Below the pieces are notes generated by a model. The model worked only from the letters and a program-made list of their open reading frames with translations. It had not been told where the DNA came from and ran no database searches. Positions 1 through 8,769 of a stretch of DNA of 60,057 bases are shown here, in pieces. Source of the stretch: an uncultured Paracoccaceae bacterium (GTDB lineage: Bacteria; Pseudomonadota; Alphaproteobacteria; Rhodobacterales; Rhodobacteraceae). The DNA is taken from contig CALAXT010000003.1 of NCBI GenBank assembly GCA_937895435.1, positions 1 to 60,057 on the forward strand, read 5' to 3'. Positions within the stretch are counted from its first letter, which is position 1. Each line of letters begins with the position of its first letter. The position numbers and the translations under genes were made by a program.

Positions 1-527
1 CGGTCAAACAGCTCATCCATGACAATTGGGCTGACCCCAGCAGTGGGCTCATCCAGCATCAATACTTTGGGCTGTGTCATCAATGCGCGGCCAACCGCCA
101 CTTGTTGGCGCTGCCCACCCGACAATTCGCCCGCGGGCTGATGGCGTTTATCGCGCAAAATTGGGAACAGGTTATAGACCTGTTCCATCGTCGCACTGAT
201 GTCATCACGGCGCAAAAATGCGCCCATTTCCAGATTTTCTTCCACGCTCATCGACGTGAAGATATTATGGGTTTGCGGCACAAAGGCCATGCCTTTGGCC
301 ACACGCGCCTGCGGGCTTAGCGTGGTGATGTCTTCGCCCTCAAGCAGCACACGGCCACCGCGCAGCGACAACATGCCAAACACAGCTTTCATCGCGGTCG
401 ACTTCCCGGCGCCATTCGGCCCGACAATCACGGCGATCTGGCCCTTTTCAACGGCCAGCGTGCAGTCATGCAAAATATCGGCAGCGCCGTAACCGCCCGT
501 CATGTTTTCAGCGATCAAAAACGTCAT
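1..527 (-). CDS. livF: Branched-chain amino-acid ABC transporter ATPase LivF (partial, cut by window edge)
   Basis: This is the N-terminal 175 residues of a LivF-type ATPase that would energise import of leucine, isoleucine, valine or related compounds; the C-terminus lies beyond the left edge. Visible are Walker A GPNGAGKST near residue 37, the signature LSGGQRQQ near residue 135 and Walker B VLMLDEPTAG near residue 155. The start ATG is the complement of 525-527. It is the last visible gene of a minus-strand operon after the binding protein and LivG, with 45 bp between it and livG. The LivH and LivM permeases are not in the window and probably follow. Family assignment rests on sequence and gene order; the exact substrate is not visible. 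Confidence 0.92.
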   Translation of the reverse strand, partial: MTFLIAENMTGGYGAADILHDCTLAVEKGQIAVIVGPNGAGKSTAMKAVFGMLSLRGGRVLLEGEDITTLSPQARVAKGMAFVPQTHNIFTSMSVEENLEMGAFLRRDDISATMEQVYNLFPILRDKRHQPAGELSGGQRQQVAVGRALMTQPKVLMLDEPTAGVSPIVMDELFD

Positions 528-572
528 GCCACCCCCCTACTGTTTGCGGGGGCGCAGCATGGTATGGGGGGA

Positions 573-1355
573 TTACCCATTGGCCTTCACCTTATTTTTC
601 AAACCAGTGCCCAGATAGGCCTCAATCACGCGGTCATCATGGCGCACCTCGTCGACCGTGCCTTGGGCCAAAACGCGGCCCTCGGCCATCACGATGACGG
701 GGTTACATAGACGGGCAATGAAATCCATATCATGTTCAATCACGCAAAACGTATAACCGCGTTCTTTGTTCAGGCGGACAATCGCATCTGCGATCGTGTT
801 CAATAGTGTGCGGTTTACGCCAGCGCCGACCTCATCAAGAAAGACGATCTTGGCATCAACCATCATGGTGCGGCCCAGTTCCAGCAGCTTTTTCTGCCCA
901 CCCGAGATATTGGCCGCGCGTTCATCGGCCAGATGACTGATGGTCAGAAACTCTAACACCTCATCAGCACGGGCGCGCAGGGCGCGTTCTTCGTTGGCTA
1001 CGGCGCGGCGGTCAAACCATGCATTCCAAAGGGTTTCGCCCTTTTGACGTGCTGGCACCATCATCAGATTTTCGCGCACACTCAGCGTGCCGAATTCATG
1101 TGCAATTTGAAAGGTGCGCAGCAGACCTTTTTGAAACAAAACATGTGGCGGCAGCCCGGTGATGTCTTCGCCCGCCATCAAAACCCGCCCCGAGGTTGGC
1201 GGCAGACGCCCCGCGATCACATTAAAAAGCGTGGTTTTGCCCGCGCCATTTGGGCCAATCAACCCAGTGATCGATCCTGACGCAATTTCCAGCGAAGCAC
1301 CATCCACCGCGTGAAAGCCACCGAAATGCTTGTGCAGGTTTTCAACGACAATCAT
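573..1355 (-). CDS. livG: Branched-chain amino-acid ABC transporter ATPase LivG
   Basis: A 260-residue cytoplasmic ABC ATPase of the LivG subfamily, usual length about 250-260. Walker A GPNGAGKTT lies near residue 35, the signature ISGGQKKL near residue 148, and Walker B ends FLDEVGAG, so valine replaces the common proline after the catalytic glutamate. The C-terminal part has the LivG-type DMDFIARLCNPVIVMAEG segment around the switch histidine. It sits 130 bp downstream of the binding-protein gene, with a long GC-rich hairpin between them, and 45 bp before livF. LivG and LivF normally form the ATPase dimer of one importer. Confidence in the family is high; the substrate could be another amino acid, an amide or urea. 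Confidence 0.93.
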   Translation of the reverse strand: MIVVENLHKHFGGFHAVDGASLEIASGSITGLIGPNGAGKTTLFNVIAGRLPPTSGRVLMAGEDITGLPPHVLFQKGLLRTFQIAHEFGTLSVRENLMMVPARQKGETLWNAWFDRRAVANEERALRARADEVLEFLTISHLADERAANISGGQKKLLELGRTMMVDAKIVFLDEVGAGVNRTLLNTIADAIVRLNKERGYTFCVIEHDMDFIARLCNPVIVMAEGRVLAQGTVDEVRHDDRVIEAYLGTGLKNKVKANG

Positions 1356-1410
1356 ACCGTGTTCCTTGCATTAACAGCTGCGCGCATGCTGACCCGTCTT
1401 ATCAGTTACA

Positions 1411-1467
1411 AAACGGCCCGGGGTGGGTGGCTTTCGCCTGCGCTTTCGCGCCCGCCCCGGGCCGTTT
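1411..1467 (-). terminator. Strong intra-operon hairpin after livK
   Basis: A 17-bp stem pairs 1411-1427 with 1451-1467, with one G-U wobble and a 23-nt loop, between the end of the binding-protein gene and livG. In the minus-strand transcript it is followed by UUUUGUAAC, only a short U run. Such a structure could protect the 3' end of the binding-protein mRNA or cause partial termination, giving more binding protein than ATPase, as known for several periplasmic-binding-protein operons. The structure is seen directly; the role is inferred. Confidence 0.7.
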
Positions 1468-1485
1468 CACAAATTTGCCGTGATA

Positions 1486-2670
1486 TTAGCGGAAACGAAC
1501 GGTGTTAATCTTGCCGTCCATGATCTCAATTTCACGATAGTTGCCGGCAGATTCACCGCCACCAATCAGTTCGACCGCTGTCGCACCAACATAGTCGATG
1601 TCAACGCCTTGGGCGATCAGATCAAGCGCCTTGCCCAGCTCACCCGGCAAAATCAGCTCGCCCGGTGCGTTGGCCAGATCCATGACTTTGGATTTCCAGT
1701 CGCCCGAATTGGTCGATCCGGCAGCCTGCATGGCCATCATGATCAGGGCCGCTGCATCATAGCTTTCCGGGGCAAATGCACCTGTGCCCTCAAAACCTGC
1801 GGCCGAGGCCATGCCCTGAAACACTTCGGCACCCTGGCTGTCGGTGCCGGGATACTGGCCAAACGACCCGTTCAGGCCTGCACCAATGCTGTCAACCAGC
1901 GCCTGGCCCACCATGCCGTCGGGCAGCACAAAGGTTTCAAACGCGCCTGAATCCAGCGATGCCTGAATGATGCCCTTGCCGCCTTTATCGGTGTAGCCCG
2001 CCACAACCAAAGCGTCGCCACCAGCCGAGGCCAAGGCCCCAACTTCGGCGCTGTAATCGGCTTTGTCATCTTCGTGCGAGGCATTGATCGTGACGGTACC
2101 GCCCGCAGCCTCAAAGGCCGCTTGGAAGCTGTCGGCCAGACCTTTGCCGTAATCATTATTGGTGTAGGTCAGCGCAACGGTCTTCACACCACGATCCATC
2201 AAGACGTTGGTCATCACAACGCCCTGACGCGCGTCAGACGGAGCCGTGCGGAAAAACAGGCCATCGTCCTCGGCGGTTGAGAGCGCGGGCGATGTGGCCG
2301 AGGGCGAGATCATCGCGACACCGTTTGGACGTGCCACGTTTTGCAAAATGGCACCGGTCACGCCCGAGCAATCGGCCCCCATGATGGCGCTGACTTTTTC
2401 GGATGTGATCAGACGTTCGGCGGCGGCTGTGGCGGCGGCAGCATCGATACAGGTCGAATCAGCACGCACGGGCAGAACCTTGGCTCCGCCCATCAGCTTG
2501 CCCGAATCGCTGACCTCTTTCATGGCCATTTCAGCACCCGCAGCCATGGCTGGGGTGATCGATTCCAGTGGCCCAGTGAAGCCAAGGATGATCCCGATTT
2601 TGATATCTTCGGCGTGCACCGAGCCCGACATAAGCGCAAGCGCAGTGCTCGCCAACAGCAGTTTCTTCAT
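1486..2670 (-). CDS. livK: Periplasmic branched-chain amino-acid (Liv-type) substrate-binding protein
   Basis: A 394-residue type I periplasmic binding protein (Peripla_BP_6 family). The N-terminus is a Sec signal peptide with a KK charge pair, a hydrophobic core and a predicted AxA-like cut after SVHA near residue 20. The mature start KIGIILGFTGPLE is typical of the family. A conserved ADCSGVTGAI segment lies near residue 100 and a DYGKGLADSF segment near residue 170. The start ATG follows a GGGAGCTGAACC ribosome site. It is the first gene of the liv unit and faces the gene for a GlxA-type regulator that ends 130 bp upstream on the same strand. The ligand may be a branched-chain amino acid, an amide or another small acid. 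Confidence 0.9.
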   Translation of the reverse strand: MKKLLLASTALALMSGSVHAEDIKIGIILGFTGPLESITPAMAAGAEMAMKEVSDSGKLMGGAKVLPVRADSTCIDAAAATAAAERLITSEKVSAIMGADCSGVTGAILQNVARPNGVAMISPSATSPALSTAEDDGLFFRTAPSDARQGVVMTNVLMDRGVKTVALTYTNNDYGKGLADSFQAAFEAAGGTVTINASHEDDKADYSAEVGALASAGGDALVVAGYTDKGGKGIIQASLDSGAFETFVLPDGMVGQALVDSIGAGLNGSFGQYPGTDSQGAEVFQGMASAAGFEGTGAFAPESYDAAALIMMAMQAAGSTNSGDWKSKVMDLANAPGELILPGELGKALDLIAQGVDIDYVGATAVELIGGGESAGNYREIEIMDGKINTVRFR

Positions 2671-2800
2671 GGTTCAGCTCCCTAGGTTGATCGTTATTCT
2701 TGTGTGACTTTAATGTGAAGGCGATCAAAAGAAAAGTTGTCTTGAGCGCGTGTTTTAGGGTGTTTTCGTTCAGTCACGCGGCTGCGCACCCGAATTGCGC

Positions 2801-3805
2801 CTAAATTGACAGCCGTGCCCCACCGCCATGTGCACCGCGTTCGCGATAGGGGGTGGTGTTGTAATGCGATCGATAGCATTTGGAAAAATGCGACGGGCTG
2901 GCAAAACCACAGGCCAATGCCACGTTAATCACGCTCATATCGGTTTGCATCAACAGATTGCGCGCCTTTTGCAGGCGTAATTCCATGTAATAACGCTTGG
3001 GGCTGCGGTTCAGATAGCGCCGAAACAGCCTCTCTAGCTGGCGCGTTGACATCCCAACGGCTTTGGCCAGTGCAGCGGGCGATATTGGTTCTTCAATATC
3101 TTGCTCCATCTTTTGGATGACGCTGGAAAGCTTGGGGTGGCGCACGCCAATCCGGGTGGGGATCGACAAGCGCTGCGTGTCTTGATCGGTGCGGATCGAC
3201 GAATAGATCAGCTGATCGGCCACCGTGTTTGCCAGCGTTTCGCCATGATCATCGGCGATCAGCTTTAACATCAGGTCAATGGATGCGGTCCCACCTGCCG
3301 TTGAAAGGCGATTGCCGTCGACGACAAAGACCGACTTTGTTAGGTTAACCTCTTCAAACTCTTCTAAAAAGCTGTCTTGGTTCTCCCAATGGATCGTGGC
3401 CTTACGCCCATCCAACAGCCCTGCTTTGGCCAGAGCATAACTGGCCGTGCAAAGCCCGCCCACCGTCACCCCACGCCGCGCTTCGCGCCGCAACCAGTTT
3501 AGGACGGGGCGGGTTGTGGCCTCTTGCACATCCACACCACCGCAGACCAAAACCACATCTTCGCGCGACAATTCATCGAGCCCCATATCCAGCTTGAAAG
3601 CGGCCCCGTTGGAACAGGTTGCAACATCCCCGCCCTCACCCGCCAGCGCCCATGTGTAAAGGGTGCGCCCACCAATCCGATTTGCGATGCGCAGCGGTTC
3701 GATAGCCCCCGCAAAAGACAACATGGTAAATTGATCCAGCAGCAAAAACACAAACCGGCGCGGAGCGGCGGATGTGGGGGAAGCTGCGCGGGGATGCTCG
3801 ACCAT
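2801..3805 (-). CDS. GlxA family transcriptional regulator (DJ-1/PfpI-like domain + AraC HTH)
   Basis: A 334-residue regulator. Residues about 15-190 form a DJ-1/PfpI-like (glutamine-amidotransferase fold) ligand domain containing GLCTASYALAKAG, and about 225-320 an AraC-type double helix-turn-helix with MSTRQLERLFRRYL and FASPSHFSKCYR. Members such as GlxA, CdhR and GbdR control catabolism of quaternary amines and amino acids in proteobacteria; the ligand here is not visible. The frame is open upstream, but I start at the ATG complementary to 3803-3805 because the family N-terminus begins just after it and the longer form would run into aroG. It is divergent from aroG across 156 bp that hold two TTGACAA direct repeats. 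The liv operon lies downstream on the same strand and is a possible target. Confidence 0.88.
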   Translation of the reverse strand: MVEHPRAASPTSAAPRRFVFLLLDQFTMLSFAGAIEPLRIANRIGGRTLYTWALAGEGGDVATCSNGAAFKLDMGLDELSREDVVLVCGGVDVQEATTRPVLNWLRREARRGVTVGGLCTASYALAKAGLLDGRKATIHWENQDSFLEEFEEVNLTKSVFVVDGNRLSTAGGTASIDLMLKLIADDHGETLANTVADQLIYSSIRTDQDTQRLSIPTRIGVRHPKLSSVIQKMEQDIEEPISPAALAKAVGMSTRQLERLFRRYLNRSPKRYYMELRLQKARNLLMQTDMSVINVALACGFASPSHFSKCYRSHYNTTPYRERGAHGGGARLSI

Positions 3806-3857
3806 TTTGCGACCTGTATGCGTCGTTTTGTGAGACTGACAACAGGAATTGGGGCAA

Positions 3858-3890
3858 TTGACAAGGGCCGATTTGTGAAGGGTTTGACAA
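3858..3890. promoter_or_regulatory. Direct repeats TTGACAA in the glxA-like/aroG divergent region
   Basis: TTGACAA occurs at 3858-3864 and again at 3884-3890, 26 bp apart, on the same strand within the divergent intergenic region. Spacing of two to three helix turns and head-to-tail arrangement suit AraC-type operators, and either copy could also act as a -35 element. Binding is inferred only from arrangement. Confidence 0.35.
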
Positions 3891-3900
3891 TAATCGCGGT

Positions 3901-3929
3901 TTGCATGGCTGCAGCCGAGCTTGTATAGA
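3901..3929 (+). promoter_or_regulatory. Predicted sigma-70-type promoter of aroG
   Basis: TTGCAT at 3901-3906 and TATAGA at 3924-3929 are separated by 17 bp and the -10 is preceded by TTG, giving an extended-like hexamer. Transcription would start near 3936, about 26 nt before the aroG ATG, whose ribosome site is AGGAG at 3951-3955. Confidence 0.5.
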
Positions 3930-3961
3930 CGTGCGAACTGAGAAAATCGCAGGAGAACGTC

Positions 3962-5320
3962 ATGACAAAGGTCTGGAATAAATCCGATTGGCGCAGCAAG
4001 CCCCGGGTTCAGATGCCCGACTATCTCGATCATGACGCGCTTGGCGCGGTTGAGGCGCAGCTTGCAAAATACCCCCCCCTTGTTTTCGCAGGTGAGGCGC
4101 GCAAGCTAAAGCGGCAATTGGCGCTGGCGACCGAGGGGCGGGCTTTTGTGTTGCAGGGCGGCGATTGCGCTGAAAGCTTTGCGGAATTTTCTGCTGATAA
4201 CATTCGCGACACCTTTCGGTTGATGCTGCAAATGGCGGTTGTGCTGACCTTCGCAGCCAAAGTGCCCGTTATCAAGGTGGGCCGGATGGCTGGCCAGTTC
4301 GGCAAGCCGCGTTCCTCCCCGACCGAGGTAATTGGTGGGGTCGAACTGCCAAGTTATCGTGGTGATATCATCAATGGTTTCGAATTCACGCCCGAAGCGC
4401 GCATTCCCGACCCGGCGCGCATGTTGCAAGCCTATACCCAAGCGGCGGCCAGCCTGAACCTGTTGCGGGCGTTTTCAACGGGTGGCTTTGCCGATATTCA
4501 TCGAGTGCATGCATGGACACTGGGGTTTGCCGAACACGACAAGGCCGAGCGTTATCGCGAAGTGTCAAATCGTATTTCTGACGCGCTTGATTTCATGAAT
4601 GCGGCGGGTGTCACGTCTGAAAACACGCCCGAGCTGGCAACAGTTGATTTCTACACCAGCCACGAAGCGCTGCTGTTGGAATATGAACAGGCGCTGTGCC
4701 GGATCGATTCAACCACTGATCTGCCCATCGCAGGCTCTGGTCATATGATCTGGATTGGCGATCGCACCCGCCAGCCTGATGGTGCGCATGTCGAATTTTG
4801 TCGCGGTGTCCAAAACCCGGTTGGGCTAAAATGTGGCCCATCTTTGAAAGCTGATGAGCTGAAGGTGCTGATTGACACGCTGAACCCAGAAAATGAACCT
4901 GGCCGTCTGACGCTGATCACGCGTTTTGGCGCAGAAAAAGTTGCCGATCACCTGCCCAAGCTGGTGCAAGCGGTGCGGGAAATGGGGGCCAAAGTTGTTT
5001 GGGTCTGTGACCCGATGCACGGCAACACGATCAAGGCCACAAGCGGTTATAAAACCCGGCCATTTGATCTGGTGCTGCAAGAGGTACGCGGGTTCTTTGC
5101 CGTGCATCGCGCCGAGGGCAGTATACCGGGCGGTGTGCATTTCGAAATGACAGGTAAAGATGTCACTGAATGCACCGGTGGCGTGCGTGCGGTCACGGAT
5201 GAAGATCTGTCCAGCCGCTATCATACCGCCTGTGATCCACGTCTTAATGCCAGCCAGTCGTTGGAACTTGCGTTTTTGGTGGCGGAAGAACTGATGGCCC
5301 GCCGCAGCGGTGATCATTAA
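3962..5320 (+). CDS. aroG: Class II 3-deoxy-7-phosphoheptulonate (DAHP) synthase
   Basis: The enzyme joins phosphoenolpyruvate and erythrose 4-phosphate in the first step of the shikimate pathway. At 452 residues it has the length of the plant/actinobacterial class II family, not the 350-residue class I. The metal-site motif QGGDCAESF is near residue 62, followed by [15 protein letters not shown] near 105, and [11 protein letters not shown] near 346 supplies further active-site residues. The start ATG has an AGGAG site seven bases upstream. A perfect terminator stem follows the stop by about 28 bp. It is a single transcription unit divergent from a GlxA-like regulator. No separate regulatory domain is visible, as is normal for class II enzymes. 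Confidence 0.96.
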   Translation: MTKVWNKSDWRSKPRVQMPDYLDHDALGAVEAQLAKYPPLVFAGEARKLKRQLALATEGRAFVLQGGDCAESFAEFSADNIRDTFRLMLQMAVVLTFAAKVPVIKVGRMAGQFGKPRSSPTEVIGGVELPSYRGDIINGFEFTPEARIPDPARMLQAYTQAAASLNLLRAFSTGGFADIHRVHAWTLGFAEHDKAERYREVSNRISDALDFMNAAGVTSENTPELATVDFYTSHEALLLEYEQALCRIDSTTDLPIAGSGHMIWIGDRTRQPDGAHVEFCRGVQNPVGLKCGPSLKADELKVLIDTLNPENEPGRLTLITRFGAEKVADHLPKLVQAVREMGAKVVWVCDPMHGNTIKATSGYKTRPFDLVLQEVRGFFAVHRAEGSIPGGVHFEMTGKDVTECTGGVRAVTDEDLSSRYHTACDPRLNASQSLELAFLVAEELMARRSGDH

Positions 5321-5347
5321 CAACCCACCATCGTCCCGGCATATTAC

Positions 5348-5381
5348 AAAAGGCGCGCATCATCTGATTGCGCGCCTTTTT
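5348..5381 (+). terminator. Rho-independent terminator of aroG
   Basis: A perfect 11-bp stem (5348-5358 with 5370-5380) including a GGCGCGC core encloses an 11-nt loop and ends in a run of five T. The flanking A run makes it usable from both strands, so it may also stop the convergent PAS_5 gene. Confidence 0.88.
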
Positions 5382-5434
5382 GCCATTAAAGACCTACGGC
5401 GGTGCTGCCAGCCCGTTGTGTCGCTGGGCGTGGC

Positions 5435-6103
5435 CTAAAACAGATTTGGAATGTTTTGCAACGTTGTTTTGTTGCTTTCGTCCGTCTGTGCCGCGGGTGT
5501 TGCGCGTGGCAGCATAACAACGGTGCCGCCCTCTGTGTTGTTGGGTTGTGCGTTGCGCGCATGGCCACCAGAAATTGCACCAAAGACTGGGCCGGGATAG
5601 ATCACTTGGCCAGCGGGCTGTGCCGTGGGGCGCTCGGGCAGGCTGCCATGGGCTATGTGGGTGATCGAAAATCGTTGGGGCCTGGTTGCAGCTTGGTCCT
5701 TGCTGACCAAACACCCCAAAGCCCGCGTCACTGTCCCGGTTTCGCCGCGCAGGGGCAGCAGCAGCATCTGGGCCGTTGCGCCATCGGCGCCGGTCAGTTC
5801 GGCCTCAACAGCTTCGGGTCTGCAAAAAACCGCCTCAATCATATCCATGGCTGCGTGACGATCATTTTCGCAGAAAAACGCACTCAGCGGCATTCCGCGG
5901 ACCTCCATCCCCATCAGATCTATCAGGTGCATCCCCGCCAGCCGCAGCCGCGCCACGCCTGGTGCGACGCGTTCCACCATAAAGGCGAATTCAAGCGCGG
6001 CCTCAATTCCACGCGGGTCAACGGCCGCGCGCAACGGAATGTCGCCCTCAATACGCAGGCTTTCCCAATAGGCGCGAATTTTTTCAACGGCGGTTTCCAA
6101 CAT
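5435..6103 (-). CDS. PAS domain-containing protein of the PAS_5 (DUF1457) family
   Basis: A 222-residue protein whose first 150 residues match the PAS_5 family that is common in Rhodobacteraceae and other alphaproteobacteria: an ALEFAFMVERVAPGVARLRLAG core strand-helix region near residues 37-58 and an LMGMEVRGMPLSAFF segment near 64-78. No enzymatic or DNA-binding domain follows; the last 70 residues are low-complexity and rich in proline, alanine and glycine. Family members are mostly uncharacterised, so I can only suggest a sensory or scaffolding role in the cytoplasm. It is convergent with aroG and divergent from yicC, with 245 bp upstream of its ATG. Confidence 0.75.
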   Translation of the reverse strand: MLETAVEKIRAYWESLRIEGDIPLRAAVDPRGIEAALEFAFMVERVAPGVARLRLAGMHLIDLMGMEVRGMPLSAFFCENDRHAAMDMIEAVFCRPEAVEAELTGADGATAQMLLLPLRGETGTVTRALGCLVSKDQAATRPQRFSITHIAHGSLPERPTAQPAGQVIYPGPVFGAISGGHARNAQPNNTEGGTVVMLPRATPAAQTDESNKTTLQNIPNLF

Positions 6104-6348
6104 CTTAGTCTTCCCAGATCATGGTCCGGCACGGGTTTTAATCTGTGGCCAAGGCGAAACGAAGCGGGCCATCGGCATATGCAACCCTTTCTTCGCCAAG
6201 CAGATGGCTTATAGAGGGGCAGTCTGCAATCCAAACAGCACCTGTAAGATCTGTATATACCCGTCCGTATAGAAACGATAGCAAAAGGTTTACACTTTGC
6301 AACCAAAGACCATAAAATTGTCGTTATTGACTTGGAGAATTTTATTAA

Positions 6349-7239
6349 ATGTTTAACTCAATGACGGCCTTTTCCAGCCTGCGCGGTGGTGGGGCGGGGC
6401 TGACGTGGGCGTGGGATATCCGCTCGGTCAATGGCAAGGGGTTTGACTTGCGCATGCGGCTGCCTGAAAGCGCCATGGCGCTGGAAGTGGCGCTCCGCGC
6501 GCAGGTTGCGGCGGCAGTTCAGCGTGGAACGGTAACGCTTAACCTTAAGATATCGCGTGAAAATTCTGCGCCATCTTATGTCTTAAACCCTGCCGCTTTG
6601 GCACATGCGCTGGCGCATATTGCCCAGATTGATGCGGCTGCAAAACAAGCAGGTATTGTGCTTTCATCAGCCTCATCCGTTGATATCATCAGCCTGCGCG
6701 GGGTGCTGGAGGCCGCGAACCCCGAAGAAGATACCCCAGATGTCTCGGCCGCTCTCTTGGCCGATGCTGCGGTGCTTTTGTGTGACTTTTGTAAGATGCG
6801 GGCTGATGAGGGTCGCCTTTTGGCCGCAATTATTAACGATCAGGTTGACCAGATCGCAACATTGTTAGAGGCGGCCCGTGCGCTGTTGCCCCGCCGCAGC
6901 TCCGAGATGGCTGAGCATCTGAGGACCCATCTGCAGCAAGTTTTAGATGGCGCGCAGGGCGCCGATCCACACCGTGTGGCGCAAGAATTGGCGTTGATCA
7001 GTGTAAAGTCTGACATCACCGAAGAGCTTGATCGGCTTTCGGCCCATGTCACTGCCGCGCGCGCGCTTTTGGTAAGCACGGGCCCTGTGGGGCGAAAATT
7101 TGATTTTTTGACCCAAGAATTCAATCGTGAGGCCAACACCCTGTGTTCGAAATCCAACATGACTGAATTGACCCGGATCGGGCTTGACCTCAAAGTTGTG
7201 ATCGACCAGATGCGCGAGCAAGTTCAAAATGTGGAGTAG
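6349..7239 (+). CDS. yicC: YicC family endoribonuclease
   Basis: A 296-residue YicC protein, close to the usual 287-295. The N-terminal SMTAFSS motif (SMTGF-like) at residues 4-10 and the C-terminal GRKFDFLTQEFNREANTLCSKS block near residues 250-272 are the family hallmarks. YicC proteins are ring-shaped RNA-degrading enzymes in Escherichia coli. The ATG follows GGAG at 6334 with a rather long spacing. The gene heads a tight operon with gmk (start 3 bp after the stop) and a gamma carbonic anhydrase; the yicC-gmk pair is a recurrent arrangement in alphaproteobacteria. Confidence 0.93.
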   Translation: MFNSMTAFSSLRGGGAGLTWAWDIRSVNGKGFDLRMRLPESAMALEVALRAQVAAAVQRGTVTLNLKISRENSAPSYVLNPAALAHALAHIAQIDAAAKQAGIVLSSASSVDIISLRGVLEAANPEEDTPDVSAALLADAAVLLCDFCKMRADEGRLLAAIINDQVDQIATLLEAARALLPRRSSEMAEHLRTHLQQVLDGAQGADPHRVAQELALISVKSDITEELDRLSAHVTAARALLVSTGPVGRKFDFLTQEFNREANTLCSKSNMTELTRIGLDLKVVIDQMREQVQNVE

Positions 7240-7242
7240 GGC

Positions 7243-7881
7243 GTGATGCGGCGTGGGCTTTTGATCATTTTGTCGTCACCGTCTGGGGCGGGAAAGTCGA
7301 CGTTGGCGCGACGTCTGATGGCGTGGGATCCAAACATCAGCTTTTCAGTGTCAGCCACCACCCGCGCCCCCCGCCCGGGTGAGACCGATGGCCGAGAATA
7401 TCATTTTCGGACGCGCGCAGAGTTTCAAAAGATGGTTGATGCCCAGCAGATGCTGGAACATGCCGAGGTTTTTGGGAATCTCTATGGCACGCCAAAAGCC
7501 CCGGTCGAAAGCGCGCTGATGGCTGGGTATGATACGTTGTTTGATATCGACTGGCAGGGGGGGCAGCAAATTCGCAACTCTGGTTTGGGGCGTGATGTGG
7601 TGTCCATCTTTGTCCTGCCGCCATCCATTGCCGCTTTGGAAGAACGGCTGCGGGGCCGTGCCCAAGACAGCGATGATACAATCGCCGAACGCATGGCCAA
7701 AAGCCGCGATGAAATCAGCCATTGGGCTGAATATGATTATGTTTTGGTCAATCATGATGTCACCCAAGCCGAGAATGAATTGCGCACCATTCTGATGGCC
7801 GAGCGGATGCGCCGCGAACGCCAGCCGGGCTTAGCGGATTTTGTGCGTGGGCTGAATTCAGAAGCTGGGGGCCGCCAATGA
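7243..7881 (+). CDS. gmk: Guanylate kinase
   Basis: The enzyme phosphorylates GMP to GDP with ATP. At 212 residues it has the family length. The P-loop [10 protein letters not shown] is near residue 10, [15 protein letters not shown] near 42-57 binds GMP, and [18 protein letters not shown] near 86-103 continues the core. A GTG at 7243 is directly followed by ATG at 7246, and either may be the start; GGAG at 7233 fits both. Its stop overlaps the next start (ATGA at 7878-7881), which implies translational coupling to the gamma carbonic anhydrase. Confidence 0.95.
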   Translation: MMRRGLLIILSSPSGAGKSTLARRLMAWDPNISFSVSATTRAPRPGETDGREYHFRTRAEFQKMVDAQQMLEHAEVFGNLYGTPKAPVESALMAGYDTLFDIDWQGGQQIRNSGLGRDVVSIFVLPPSIAALEERLRGRAQDSDDTIAERMAKSRDEISHWAEYDYVLVNHDVTQAENELRTILMAERMRRERQPGLADFVRGLNSEAGGRQ

Positions 7882-8405
7882 TCTATGCATTGGATGGCAT
7901 CACCCCCCGCCTGCCTGATGATGATGATTATTGGGTGGCGCCCGATGCCCAATTGATTGGCCGGGTTGTCTTGGAAACGGGCAGTTCTGTTTGGTTTGGC
8001 ACCGTGATGCGTGGTGATAATGAAGAAATCACCATTGGGGCGGGCAGCAATGTGCAAGAACGCTGTGTGCTGCATACCGATATGGGATACCCGTTGCGGG
8101 TGGGGCGCAATTGCACGATTGGTCACGGTGTCATTTTGCACGGGTGCACCATTGGCGATGGCGCGTTGATTGGCATGGGTGCAACTGTGCTGAACGGCGC
8201 GCAAATTGGCGCGGGCAGCCTGATTGGGGCCGGGGCATTGATCACCGAGGGCAAGATCATCCCACCGGGCGTTTTGGTTATGGGCGCGCCAGGGCGTGTG
8301 GTCCGCAGTTTGGATGGCCCAGCACAAGAAAAGTTACTGAAAACGGCGGCTGGCTATCGCCGCAACCTGCGCCGCTTTCGCGATGGGTTGCGGCCAGTTT
8401 GCTAA
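7878..8405 (+). CDS. Gamma-class carbonic anhydrase family protein
   Basis: A 175-residue left-handed parallel beta-helix protein built on hexapeptide repeats (IGAGS, IGHGV, IGDGA, IGMGA, IGAGS). Three histidines in VLHTD, TIGHGV and LHGCTIG, near residues 65-92, match the metal ligands of the gamma carbonic anhydrases, so zinc or iron binding is plausible. Many members (YrdA, PaaY types) have weak or unproven hydratase activity and some act on thioesters. It overlaps gmk by 4 bp and is the last gene of yicC-gmk. A GCGCGC inverted repeat follows within 20 bp of the stop, before the convergent small gene. Confidence 0.85.
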   Translation: MIYALDGITPRLPDDDDYWVAPDAQLIGRVVLETGSSVWFGTVMRGDNEEITIGAGSNVQERCVLHTDMGYPLRVGRNCTIGHGVILHGCTIGDGALIGMGATVLNGAQIGAGSLIGAGALITEGKIIPPGVLVMGAPGRVVRSLDGPAQEKLLKTAAGYRRNLRRFRDGLRPVC

Positions 8406-8427
8406 GGGTGCGCGCGTGATCTGCGCG

Positions 8428-8769
8428 CTAGGCTGACATTCGGGTGTCGGCCATCATGCCCATCTTCAGCCCAGGGCATCGCGCCATAATTTCATTTAAG
8501 ACCAACCCAGGCTTTGGCAATGGCGGTGCCATCGCAACCAACTGGCCGCCAAATCCAATCTGGTGCAGCCGTTGCGCCAAATCCATTATATCAAACTCGG
8601 TGCTAAAAAGCGGTGCTACAACATGATCCGGGCGCACCCGTGTCATCAATTGCTCATCAATTGTGTGATAGCGCGTTACCACAACCTGACAATCGGTGGC
8701 ATCGGCGGGCAGGGCCACAACCGAGCGATTGGATTCAATCATCAAAATAGTGCCCGTTAGCGTCTGCAT
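8428..8769 (-). CDS. Conserved hypothetical protein, possibly receiver-like
   Basis: A 113-residue soluble protein that I do not recognise. It has alternating hydrophobic strands (GTILMIES, CQVVVTRY, HVVAPLFS, GQLVAMAPPLPKPGLVLNEI) that resemble a small Rossmann-like or degenerate response-regulator receiver fold, but no clear phosphoacceptor aspartate triad. No signal peptide or membrane span. It lies between the gamma carbonic anhydrase (convergent) and phoR (divergent), and its promoter region is the unusually AT-rich 323-bp spacer that carries a CtrA-like site. The start ATG is preceded by a GGGGG-rich sequence. Confidence 0.55.
   Translation of the reverse strand: MQTLTGTILMIESNRSVVALPADATDCQVVVTRYHTIDEQLMTRVRPDHVVAPLFSTEFDIMDLAQRLHQIGFGGQLVAMAPPLPKPGLVLNEIMARCPGLKMGMMADTRMSA

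Noticed and set aside
3806-4033. 76-codon N-terminal extension of the GlxA-like regulator
   Set aside because: It would overlap the aroG start and promoter and has no family similarity; the conserved domain starts just after the ATG at 3805.
8409-8430. GCGCGC inverted repeat after the gamma carbonic anhydrase as a terminator
   Set aside because: The stem is only about six base pairs with no U run on either strand; such short GC repeats are common at this composition.
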